Source: Primula veris (lineage: Eukaryota; Streptophyta; Magnoliopsida; Ericales; Primulaceae). Taken from it: a DNA stretch of 64,000 nucleotides. The stretch is taken from contig OY821744.1 in the NCBI GenBank assembly GCA_963682055.1, positions 23,784,967-23,848,966 on the forward strand. The letters are read 5' to 3'. The number at the start of each line of letters is the position of its first letter. The first letter of the stretch is position 1. The position numbers and the translations under genes are program-made. Of this stretch, positions 50,901 to 62,050 are shown piece by piece. Below the pieces are notes generated by a model. It worked only from the letters and a program-made list of their open reading frames with translations, searched no databases and had not been told where the DNA came from.

Positions 50901-52210
50901 AAACCAGAACCCTAAACCCTAAAACCTATAAATATAAACAAAATGTCGATAAACAAAAAAGTCTGTAGAAACCGTGTACTATAATAGGCCATAAATCCAA
51001 GAAAAAAAATGAGGAATATTCCCTACATATGCAAGAAAATTACCTAAACCCTAAACCCTAAAACCAAAACCCTAAACCCTAAACCATACAAATATAAATA
51101 AAATGTCAAAAAACAAAAAAGTCGGTAAAACCCTTGTACTATAGGCTATAAATCCAAGAAAAAAAATGAGGAATATTCCCTACATATGAAAGAACATTAC
51201 CTAAAACCTAAACCTGAAACCCTAAACCCTAAAACCTACAAATATAAATAAAATGTCAAAAAACTAAAAAGTCGGTAAAACCCGTGTACTATTGGCCATA
51301 AATCCAAGAAAAAAAAATGAAGAATATTCCCTACATATGCAAGAACATTGCCTAAACCCTAAACCTGAAACCCTAAACCCTAAAACCAAAACCCTAAACC
51401 CTAAAACCTATAAATATAAACAAAATGTCGATAAACAAAAAAGTCTATAGAAACCGTGTACTATAATAGGCCATAAATCCAAGAAAAAAAAATGAGGAAT
51501 ATTCCCTACATATGCAAGAACATTACCTAAACCCTAAACCTGAAACCCTAAACCCTAAATCCAAAACACTAAACCTAAAACCTATAAATATAAACAAAAT
51601 GTCGATAAACAAAAAAGTCGGTAGAACCCGTGTACTATCGGCCATAAATCCAAGAAAAAAAAATGAGGAATATTCCCTACATATGCAAGAACATTACCTA
51701 AACCCTAAACCTGAAACCCTAAACCCTAAAACCTACAAATGTAAATAAAATGTCAAAAAACAAAAAAGTCGGTAAAACCCATGTACTATTGGCCATAAAT
51801 CCAAGAAAAAAAAATGAGGAATATTCCCTACATATTCAAGAACATTACCTAAACCCTAAACCTGAAACCCTAAACGCTAAAACAAAAACCCTAAACCCTA
51901 AAACCTATAAATATAAACAAAATGTCGATAAACAAAAAAGTCGGTAGAAACCGTGTACTATAATAGGCCATAAATCCAAGAAAAAAAATGAGGAATATTC
52001 CCTACATATGCAAGAACATTACCTAAACCCTAAACCTGAAACCCTAAACCCTAAATCCAAAACCCTAAACCCTAAAACCTATAAATATAAACAAAATGTC
52101 GATAAACAAAAAAGTCGATAGAAACCATGTACTATAATAGGCCATAAATCCAAGAAAAAAAATGAGGAATATTCCCTACATATGCAAGAACATTACCTAA
52201 ACCCTAAACC
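47915..52210 (+). repeat. 5,170-bp-period higher-order repeat, copy B
   Basis: Second copy of 42,745-47,040 with the same order of about 26 monomers. Copy B is followed by an H module (CCTACAAATAT near 52,227), whereas copy A is followed by a G cassette. The duplicated length (about 4.3 kb) is therefore less than the 5.17-kb offset. Small differences are GGCCACAAATCC near 50,666 and CCAAAACACTAAACC near 51,561. Confidence 0.85.
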
Positions 52211-52783
52211 TGAAACCCTAAACCCTAAACCTACAAATATAAATAAAATGTCAAAAAACAAAAAAGTCGGTAAAACCCGTGTACTATCGGCCATAAATCC
52301 AAGAAAAAAAAATGAGGAATATTCCCTACATATGCAAGAACATTACCTAAACCCTAAACCTGAAACCCTAAACCCTAAAACCAAAACCATAAACCCTAAA
52401 ACCTATAAATATAAACAAAATGTTGATAAACAAAAAAGTCTGTAGAAACCGTGTACTATAATAGGCTATAAATCCAAGAAAAAAAATGATGAATATTCCC
52501 TACATATGCAAGAACATTACCTAAACCCTAAACCTGAAACCCTAAACCCTAAATCCAAAACCCTAAACCTAAAACCTATAAATATAAACAAAATGTCGAT
52601 AAACAAAAAAGTCGGTAGAAACCGTGTACTATAGGCCATAAATCCAAGAAAAAAATTGAGGAATATTCCCTACATATGCAAGAACATTACCTAAACCCTA
52701 AACCTGAAACCCTAAACCCTAAAACCTACAAATGTAAATAAAATGTCAAAAAACAAAAAAGTCGGTAAAACCCATGTACTATT
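51640..52783 (+). repeat. 1,144-bp tandem duplication, copy A
   Basis: Offset 1,144 bp holds for Q1 (51,750/52,894), the H module frame (52,182/53,326), ATAGGCTATAAATCC near 52,462/53,606 and ATGATGAATATT near 52,487/53,631. ATGTTGATAAAC appears in both P1 units. The order is Q1 with CATATTCAAG, P4, P6, Q(H), P1, P(ATTGAGG), Q1. It overlaps the right end of the 5,170-bp copy B. Confidence 0.85.
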
Positions 52784-53860
52784 GGCCATAAATCCAAGAA
52801 AAAAAAATGAGGAATATTCCCTACATATGCAAGAACATTACCTAAACCCTAAACCTGAAACCCTAAACCCTAAAACCTACAAATGTAAATAAAATGTCAA
52901 AAAACAAAAAAGTCGGTAAAACCCATGTACTATTGGCCATAAATCCAAGAAAAAAAAATGAGGAATATTCCCTACATATTCAAGAACATTACCTAAACCC
53001 TAAACCTGAAACCCTAAACGCTAAAACAAAAACCCTAAACCCTAAAACCTATAAATATAAACAAAATGTCGATAAACAAAAAAGTCGGTAGAAACCGTGT
53101 ACTATAATAGGCCATAAATCCAAGAAAAAAAATGAGGAATATTCCCTACATATGCAAGAACATTACCTAAACCCTAAACCTGAAACCCTAAACCCTAAAT
53201 CCAAAACCCTAAACCCTAAAACCTATAAATATAAACAAAATGTCGATAAACAAAAAAGTCGATAGAAACCATGTACTATAATAGGCCATAAATCCAAGAA
53301 AAAAAATGAGGAATATTCCCTACATATGCAAGAACATTACCTAAACCCTAAACCTGAAACCCTAAACCCTAAACCTACAAATATAAATAAAATGTCAAAA
53401 AACAAAAAAGTCGGTAAAACCCGTGTACTATCGGCCATAAATCCAAGAAAAAAAAATGAGGAATATTCCCTACATATGCAAGAACATTACCTAAACCCTA
53501 AACCTGAAACCCTAAACCCTAAAACCAAAACCATAAACCCTAAAACCTATAAATATAAACAAAATGTTGATAAACAAAAAAGTCTGTAGAAACCGTGTAC
53601 TATAATAGGCTATAAATCCAAGAAAAAAAATGATGAATATTCCCTACATATGCAAGAACATTACCTAAACCCTAAACCTGAAACCCTAAACCCTAAATCC
53701 AAAACCCTAAACCTAAAACCTATAAATATAAACAAAATGTCGATAAACAAAAAAGTCGGTAGAAACCGTGTACTATAGGCCATAAATCCAAGAAAAAAAT
53801 TGAGGAATATTCCCTACATATGCAAGAACATTACCTAAACCCTAAACCTGAAACCCTAAA
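52784..53860 (+). repeat. 1,144-bp tandem duplication, copy B
   Basis: Adjacent second copy. It ends near 53,860, where copy A continues with CCCTAAAACCTACAAATG and copy B with CCGTAAAACCTACAAATAT. All private marks of copy A are present. Confidence 0.85.
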
Positions 53861-54419
53861 CCGTAAAACCTACAAATATAAATAAAATGTCAAAAAACAA
53901 AAAAGTCGGTAAAACCCATGTACTATTGGCCATAAACCAAGAAAAAAAAATGAGGAATATTCCCTACATATGCAAGAACATTACCTAAACCCTAAACCTG
54001 AAACCCTAAACCCTAAAACCAAAACCCTAAACCCTAAAACCTATAAATATAAACAAAATGTCGATAAACAAAAAAGTCTATAGAAACCGTGTACTATAAT
54101 AGGCCATAAATCCAAGAAAAAAAATGAGGAATATTCCCTACATATGCAAGAACATTACCTAAACCCTAAACCTGAAACCCTAAACCCTAAATCCAAAACC
54201 CTAAACCTAAAACCTATAAATATAAACAAAATGTCGATAAACAAAAAAGTCGGTAGAACCCGTGTACTATCGGCCATAAATCCAAGAAAAAAAAATGAGG
54301 AATATTCCCTACATATGCAAGAACATTACCTAAACCCTAAACCTTAAACCCTAAACCCTATTAATATAAACAAAATGTCGATAAACAAAAAAGTCGGTAG
54401 AAACCGTGTACTATAGGCC
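53861..54419 (+). repeat. Q2-P2-P3 series ending in a fused P8 monomer
   Basis: Q2, P2 and P3 in the common order. Then a heptamer block (CCTTAAACCCTAAACCCTA) runs directly into TTAATATAAAC near 54,357, without the usual AAAACC. This joins a P3-type block to a P8 core, as if by a crossover at the shared CCTA. Confidence 0.75.
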
Positions 54420-56480
54420 ATAAATCCAAGAAAAAAAATGAGGAATATTCCCTACATATGCAAGAACATTACCTAAACCCTAGACCTAAAACCCTAAACC
54501 CTAAAACCAGAACCCTAAACCCTAAAACCTATAAATATAAACAAAATGTCGATAAACAAAAAAGTCTGTAGAAACCGTGTACTATAATAGGCCATAAATC
54601 CAAGAAAAAAAATGAGGAATATTCCCTACATATGCAAGAAAATTACCTAAACCCTAAACCCTAAAACCAAAACCCTAAACCCTAAACCATACAAATATAA
54701 ATAAAATGTCAAAAAACAAAAAAGTCGGTAAAACCCTTGTACTATAGGCTATAAATCCAAGAAAAAAAATGAGGAATATTCCCTACATATGAAAGAACAT
54801 TACCTAAAACCTAAACCTGAAACCCTAAACCCTAAAACCTACAAATATAAATAAAATGTCAAAAAACTAAAAAGTCGGTAAAACCCGTGTACTATTGGCC
54901 ATAAATCCAAGAAAAAAAAATGAAGAATATTCCCTACATATGCAAGAACATTGCCTAAACCCTAAACCTGAAACCCTAAACCCTAAAACCAAAACCCTAA
55001 ACCCTAAAACCTATAAATATAAACAAAATGTCGATAAACAAAAAAGTCTATAGAAACCGTGTACTATAATAGGCCATAAATCCAAGAAAAAAAAATGAGG
55101 AATATTCCCTACATATGCAAGAACATTACCTAAACCCTAAACCTGAAACCCTAAACCCTAAATCCAAAACCCTAAACCTAAAACCTATAAATATAAACAA
55201 AATGTCGATAAACAAAAAAGTCGGTAGAACCCGTGTACTATCGGCCATAAATCCAAGAAAAAAAAATGAGGAATATTCCCTACATATGCAAGAACATTAC
55301 CTAAACCCTAAACCTGAAACCCTAAACCCTAAAACCTACAAATGTAAATAAAATGTCAAAAAACAAAAAAGTCGGTAAAACCCATGTACTATTGGCCATA
55401 AATCCAATAAAAAAAAATGAGGAATATTCCCTACATATTCAAGAACATTACCTAAACCCTAAACCTGAAACCCTAAACGCTAAAACAAAAACCCTAAACC
55501 CTAAAACCTATAAATATAAACAAAATGTCGATAAACAAAAAAGTCGGTAGAAACCGTGTACTATAATAGGCCATAAATCCAAGAAAAAAAATGAGGAATA
55601 TTCCCTACATATGCAAGAACATTACCTAAACCCTAAACCTGAAACCCTAAACCCTAAATCCAAAACCCTAAACCCTAAAACCTATAAATATAAACAAAAT
55701 GTCGATAAACAAAAAATTCGATAGAAACCATGTACTATAATAGGCCATAAATCCAAGAAAAAAAATGAGGAATATTCCCTACATATGCAAGAACATTACC
55801 TAAACCCTAAACCCTAAACCCTAAACCCTAAAACCTACAAATGTAAATAAAATGTCAAAAAACAAAAAATTCGGTAAAACCCGTGTACTATTGGCCGTAA
55901 ATCCAAGAAAAAAAATGAGGAATATTCCCTACATATGCAAGAACGTTACCTAAACCCTAAACCCTAAAACCCTAAACCCTAAACCCTAAACCGTACAAAT
56001 ATAAATAAAATGTCAAAAAACAAAAAAGTCGGTAAAACCCGTGTACTATAGGGCATAAATCCAAGAAAAAAAATGAGGAATATTCCCTACATATGCAAGA
56101 ACATTACCTAAACCCTAAACCTAAAACCCAAAACCCTAACACCAAAACCCTAAACCCTAAATCATACAAATATAAATAAAATGTCAGAAAACAAAAAAGT
56201 CGGTAAAACCCGTGTACTATTGGCCATAAATCCAAGAAAAAAAATGAGGAATACTCCTTACATATGCAAGAACATTACCTAAACCCTAAACCTGAAACCC
56301 TAAACCCTAAAACCTACAAATATAAATAAAATGTCCAAAAACAAAAAAGTCGGTAAAACCCGTGTACTATTGGCCATAAATCCAAGAAAAAAAAAATAAA
56401 GAATATTCCCTACATATGCAAGAACATTATCTAAACCCTAAACCTGAAACCCTAAACCCTAAATCCAAAACCCTAAACCT
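54420..56480 (+). repeat. 2,928-bp-period repeat, copy A, with partial G cassette
   Basis: Marks repeat at 2,928: P3 frame 55,115/58,043 and TACTCC 56,252/59,180. The order is P1 (CCAGAACCC), Q4, Q3, P2, P3, Q1, P4, P6, then G cassette units Q5, Q9, Q6, Q10 (55,840-56,430). P8 is missing here, replaced by a P3 with ATATCGATAAAC. Private changes are CCCTAGACC near 54,479, TCCAATAAAA near 55,405 and AAATTCGATAG near 55,715. Confidence 0.8.
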
Positions 56481-57347
56481 AAAACCTATAAATATAAACA
56501 AAATATCGATAAACAAAAAAGTCGGTAGAACCCGTGTACTATCGGCCATAAATCCAAGAAAAAAAAATGAGGAATATTCCCTACATATGCAAGAACATTA
56601 CCTAAACCCTAAACCTTAAACCCTAAACCCTAAAACCTACAAATGTAAATAAAATGTCAAAAAACAAAAAAGTCGGTAAAACCCATGTACTATTGGCCAT
56701 AAATCCAAGAAAAAAAAATGAGGAATATTCCCTACATATGCAAGAACATTACCTAAACCCTAAACCTGAAACCCTAAACGCTAAAACCTACAAATGTAAA
56801 TAAAATGTCAAAAAACAAAAAACTCGGTAAAACCCATGTACTATAATAGGCCATAAATCCAAGAAAAAAAATGAGGAATATTCCCTACATATGCAAGAAC
56901 ATTACCTAAACCCTACACCTGAAACCCTAAACCCTAAAACCAAAACCCTAAACCCTAAAACCTATAAATATAAACAAAATGTCGATAAACAAAAAAGTCT
57001 GTAGAAACCGTGTACTATAATAGGCCATAAATCCAAGAAAAAAAATGAGGAATATTCCCTACATATGCAAGAACATTACCTAAACCCTAAACCTAAAACC
57101 CTAAACCCTAACACCAAAACCCTAAATCCTAAATCATACAAATATAAATAAAATGTCAGAAAACAAAAAAGTCGGTAAAACCCGTGTACTATTGGCCATA
57201 AATCCAAGAAAAAAAATGAGGAATATTCCCTACATATGCAAGAACATTACCTAAACCCTAAACCTAAAACCCTAAACCCTAAAACCTATAAATATAAATA
57301 AAATGTCAAAAAACAAAAAAGTCGGTAAAACCTGTGTACTATCGGCC
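56481..57347 (+). repeat. P3-Q1-Q8-P1-Q6-Q7 series
   Basis: P3, Q1, Q8 (AACTCGG near 56,819), P1, Q6 (GTCAGAAAAC) and Q7 (CCTGTGTACTATCGG). The same series is found near 41.6-42.3, 45.0-45.7, 50.2-50.8 and 60.7-61.4 kb and defines a recurrent linker between the larger repeats. CCCTACACC near 56,915 is private. Confidence 0.8.
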
Positions 57348-59408
57348 ATAAATCCAAGAAAAAAAATGAGGAATATTCCCTACATATGCAAGAACATTAC
57401 CTAAACCCTAAACCTAAAACCCTAAACCCTAAAACCAGAACCCTAAACCCTAAAACCTATAAATATAAACAAAATGTCGATAAACAAAAAAGTCTGTAGA
57501 AACCGTGTACTATAATAGGCCATAAATCCAAGAAAAAAAATGAGGAATATTCCCTACATATGCAAGAAAATTACCTAAACCCTAAACCCTAAAACCAAAA
57601 CCCTAAACCCTAAACCATACAAATATAAATAAAATGTCAAAAAACAAAAAAGTCGGTAAAACCCTTGTACTATAGGCTATAAATCCAAGAAAAAAAATGA
57701 GGAATATTCCCTACATATGAAAGAACATTACCTAAAACCTAAACCTGAAACCCTAAACCCTAAAACCTACAAATATAAATAAAATGTCAAAAAACTAAAA
57801 AGTCGGTAAAACCCGTGTACTATTGGCCATAAATCCAAGAAAAAAAAATGAAGAATATTCCCTACATATGCAAGAACATTGCCTAAACCCTAAACCTGAA
57901 ACCCTAAACCCTAAAACCAAAACCCTAAACCCTAAAACCTATAAATATAAACAAAATGTCGATAAACAAAAAAGTCTATAGAAACCGTGTACTATAATAG
58001 GCCATAAATCCAAGAAAAAAAAATGAGGAATATTCCCTACATATGCAAGAACATTACCTAAACCCTAAACCTGAAACCCTAAACCCTAAATCCAAAACCC
58101 TAAACCTAAAACCTATAAATATAAACAAAATGTCGATAAACAAAAAAGTCGGTAGAACCCGTGTACTATCGGCCATAAATCCAAGAAAAAAAAATGAGGA
58201 ATATTCCCTACATATGCAAGAACATTACCTAAACCCTAAACCTGAAACCCTAAACCCTAAAACCTACAAATGTAAATAAAATGTCAAAAAACAAAAAAGT
58301 CGGTAAAACCCATGTACTATTGGCCATAAATCCAAGAAAAAAAAATGAGGAATATTCCCTACATATTCAAGAACATTACCTAAACCCTAAACCTGAAAAC
58401 CTAAACGCTAAAACAAAAACCCTAAACCCTAAAACCTATAAATATAAACAAAATGTCGATAAACAAAAAAGTCGGTAGAAACCGTGTACCATAATAGGCC
58501 ATAAATCCAAGAAAAAAAATGAGGAATATTCCCTACATATGCAAGAACATTACCTAAACCCTAAACCTGAAACCCTAAACCCTAAATCCAAAACCCTAAA
58601 CCCTAAAACCTATAAATATAAACAAAATGTCGATAAACAAAAAAGTCGATAGAAACCATGTACTATAATAGGCCATAAATCCAAGAAAAAAAATGAGGAA
58701 TATTCCCTACATATGCAAGAACATTACCTAAACCCTAAACCCTAAACCCTAAACCCTAAAACCTACAAATGTAAATAAAATGTCAAAAAACAAAAAATTC
58801 GGTAAAACCCGTGTACTATTGGCCGTAAATCCAAGAAAAAAAATGAGGAATATTCCCTACATATGCAAGAACGTTACCTAAACCCTAAACCCTAAAACCC
58901 TAAACCCTAAACCCTAAACCGTACAAATATAAATAAAATGTCAAAAAACAAAAAAGTCGGTAAAACCCGTGTACTATAGGGCATAAATCCAAGAAAAAAA
59001 ATGAGGAATATTCCCTACATATGCAAGAACATTACCTAAACCCTAAACCTAAAACCCAAAACCCTAACACCAAAACCCTAAACCCTAAATCATACAAATA
59101 TAAATAAAATGTCAGAAAACAAAAAAGTCGGTAAAACCCGTGTACTATTGGCCATAAATCCAAGAAAAAAAATGAGGAATACTCCTTACATATGCAAGAA
59201 CATTACCTAAACCTGAAACCCTAAACCCTAAAACCTACAAATATAAATAAAATGTCAAAAAACAAAAAAGTCGGTAAAACCCGTGTACTATTGGCCATAA
59301 ATCCAAGAAAAAAAAATAAAGAATATTCCCTACATATGCAAGAACATTATCTAAACCCTAAACCTGAAACCCTAAACCCTAAATCCAAAACCCTAAACCC
59401 TAAAACCT
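57348..59408 (+). repeat. 2,928-bp-period repeat, copy B, with G cassette
   Basis: Second copy of 54,420-56,480. Here the G cassette is complete and runs on into P8. A single-heptamer deletion near 59,205 (ACCTAAACCTGAAAC versus ACCTAAACCCTAAACCTGAAAC) shifts the offset from 2,928 to about 2,920. Private changes are GTGTACCATAATAGG near 58,486 and CCTGAAAACCT near 58,392. Confidence 0.8.
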
Positions 59409-62050
59409 ATTAATATAAACAAAATGTCGATAAACAAAAAAGTCGGTAGAAACCGTGTACTATAGGCCATAAATCCAAGAAAAAAAATGAGGAATATTCC
59501 CTACATATGCAAGAACATTACCTAAACCCTAAACCTGAAACCCTAAACCCTAAACCTACAAATATAAATAAAATGTCAAAAAACAAAAAAGTCGGTAAAA
59601 CCCGTGTACTATCGGCCATAAATCCAAGAAAAAAAAATGAGGAATATTCCCTACATATGCAAGAACATTACCTAAACCCTAAACCTGAAACCCTAAACCC
59701 TAAAACCAAAACCATAAACCCTAAAACCTATAAATATAAACAAAATGTCGATAAACAAAAAAGTCTGTAGAAACCGTGTACTATAATAGGCTATAAATCC
59801 AAGAAAAAAAATGATGAATATTCCCTACATATGCAAGAACATTACCTAAACCCTAAACCTGAAACCCTAAACCCTAAATCCAAAACCCTAAACCTAAAAC
59901 CTATAAATATAAACAAAATGTCGATAAACAAAAAAGTCGGTAGAAACCGTGTACTATAGGCCATAAATCCAAGAACAAAATTGAGGAATATTCCCTACAT
60001 ATGCAAGAACATTACCTAAACCCTAAACCTGAAACCCTAAACCCTAAAACCTACAAATGTAAATAAAATGTCAAAAAACAAAAAAGTCGGTAAAACCCAT
60101 GTACTATTGGCCATAAATCCAAGAAAAAAAAATGAGGAATATTCCCTACATATGCAAGAACATTACCTAAACCCTAAACCTGAAACCCTAAACCGTAAAA
60201 CCTACAAATATAAATAAAATGTCAAAAAACAAAAAAGTCGGTAAAACCCATGTACTATTGGCCATAAACCAAGAAAAAAAAATGAGGAATATTCCCTACA
60301 TATGCAAGAACATTACCTAAACCCTAAACCTGAAACCCTAAACCCTAAAACCAAAACCCTAAACCCTAAAACCTATAAATATAAACAAAATGTCGATAAA
60401 CAAAAAAGTCTATAGAAACCGTGTACTATAATAGGCCATAAATCCAAGAAAAAAAATGAGGAATATTCCCTACATATGCAAGAACATTACCTAAACCCTA
60501 AACCTGAAACCCTAAACCCTAAATCCAAAACCCTAAACCTAAAACCTATAAATATAAACAAAATGTCGATAAACAAAAAAGTCGGTAGAACCCGTGTACT
60601 ATCGGCCATAAATCCAAGAAAAAAAATGAGGAATATTCCCTACATATGCAAGAACATTACCTAAACCCTAAACCTTAAACCCTAAACCCTAAAACCTACA
60701 AATGTAAATAAAATGTCAAAAAACAAAAAAGTCGGTAAAACCCATGTACTATTGGCCATAAATCCAAGAAAAAAAAATGAGGAATATTCCCTACATATGC
60801 AAGAACATTACCTAAACCCTAAACCTGAAACCCTAAACGCTAAAACCTACAAATGTAAATAAAATGTCAAAAAACAAAAAACTCGGTAAAACCCATGTAC
60901 TATAATAGGCCATAAATCCAAGAAAAAAAATGAGGAATATTCCCTACATATGCAAGAACATTACCTAAACCCTAAACCTGAAACCCTAAACCCTAAAACC
61001 AAAACCCTAAACCCTAAAACCTATAAATATAAACAAAATGTCGATAAACAAAAAAGTCTGTAGAAACCGTGTACTATAATAGGCCATAAATCCAAGAAAA
61101 AAAATGAGGAATATTCCCTACATATGCAAGAACATTACCTAAACCCTAAACCTAAAACCCTAAACCCTAACACCAAAACCCTAAATCCTAAATCATACAA
61201 ATATAAATAAAATGTCAGAAAACAAAAAAGTCGGTAAAACCCGTGTACTATTGGCCATAAATCCAAGAAAAAAAATGAGGAATATTCCCTACATATGCAA
61301 GAACATTACCTAAACCCTAAACCTAAAACCCTAAACCCTAAAACCTATAAATATAAATAAAATGTCAAAAAACAAAAAAGTCGGTAAAACCTGTGTACTA
61401 TCGGCCATAAATCCAAGAAAAAAAATGAGGAATATTCCCTACATATGCAAGAACATTACCTAAACCCTAAACCTGAAACCCTAAACCCTAAAACCAAAAC
61501 CCTAAACCCTAAAACCTATAAATATAAACAAAATGTCGATAAACAAAAAAGTCTATAGAAACCGTGTACTATAATAGGCCATAAATCCAAGAAAAAAAAA
61601 TGAGGAATATTCCCTACATATGCAAGAACATTACCTAAACCCTAAACCTGAAACCCTAAACCCTAAATCCAAAACCCTAAACCTAAAACCTATAAATATA
61701 AACAAAATGTCGATAAACAAAAAAGTCGGTAGAACCCGTGTACTATCGGCCATAAATCCAAGAAAAAAAAATGAGGAATATTCCCTACATATGCAAGAAC
61801 ATTACCTAAACCCTAAACCTGAAACCCTAAACCCTAAAACCTACAAATGTAAATAAAATGTCAAAAAACAAAAAAGTCGGTAAAACCCATGTACTATTGG
61901 CCATAAATCCAAGAAAAAAAAATGAGGAATATTCCCTACATATGCAAGAACATTACCTAAACCCTAAACCTGAAACCCTAAACCGTAAAACCTACAAATG
62001 TAAATAAAATGTCAAAAAACAAAAAAGTCGGTAAAACCCATGTACTATTG
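59409..62050 (+). repeat. P8, H module, then Q1-Q2-P2-P3-Q1-Q8-P1-Q6-Q7-P2-P3-Q1 series
   Basis: The G cassette of the previous repeat ends in P8 here and is followed by an H module (CCTACAAATAT near 59,551, ACCATAAACCC near 59,711, then AAGAACAAAATTGAGG near 59,973, a private A-run interruption). The rest repeats orders seen in 53.3-54.3 and 56.5-57.3 kb. At 60,616 one A fewer in the A-run shifts the reading frame of P3 read-through. This shows that frame is not conserved. Confidence 0.75.

Noticed and set aside
1750..61856. About 60 similar + strand open reading frames of 62-115 codons (MSKNKKVGK..., MQEHYLNPKP...) as a tandem gene or repeat-protein family
   Set aside because: They are read-through of satellite monomers: NPKP-like residues are translated telomere heptamers, and starts and stops fall at fixed monomer positions. 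Frame is lost whenever the A-run changes by one base (for example near 60,616) or a heptamer is gained. Sequence variation tracks DNA subtype, not codon position. No larger frame, splice pattern or independent promoter supports coding.
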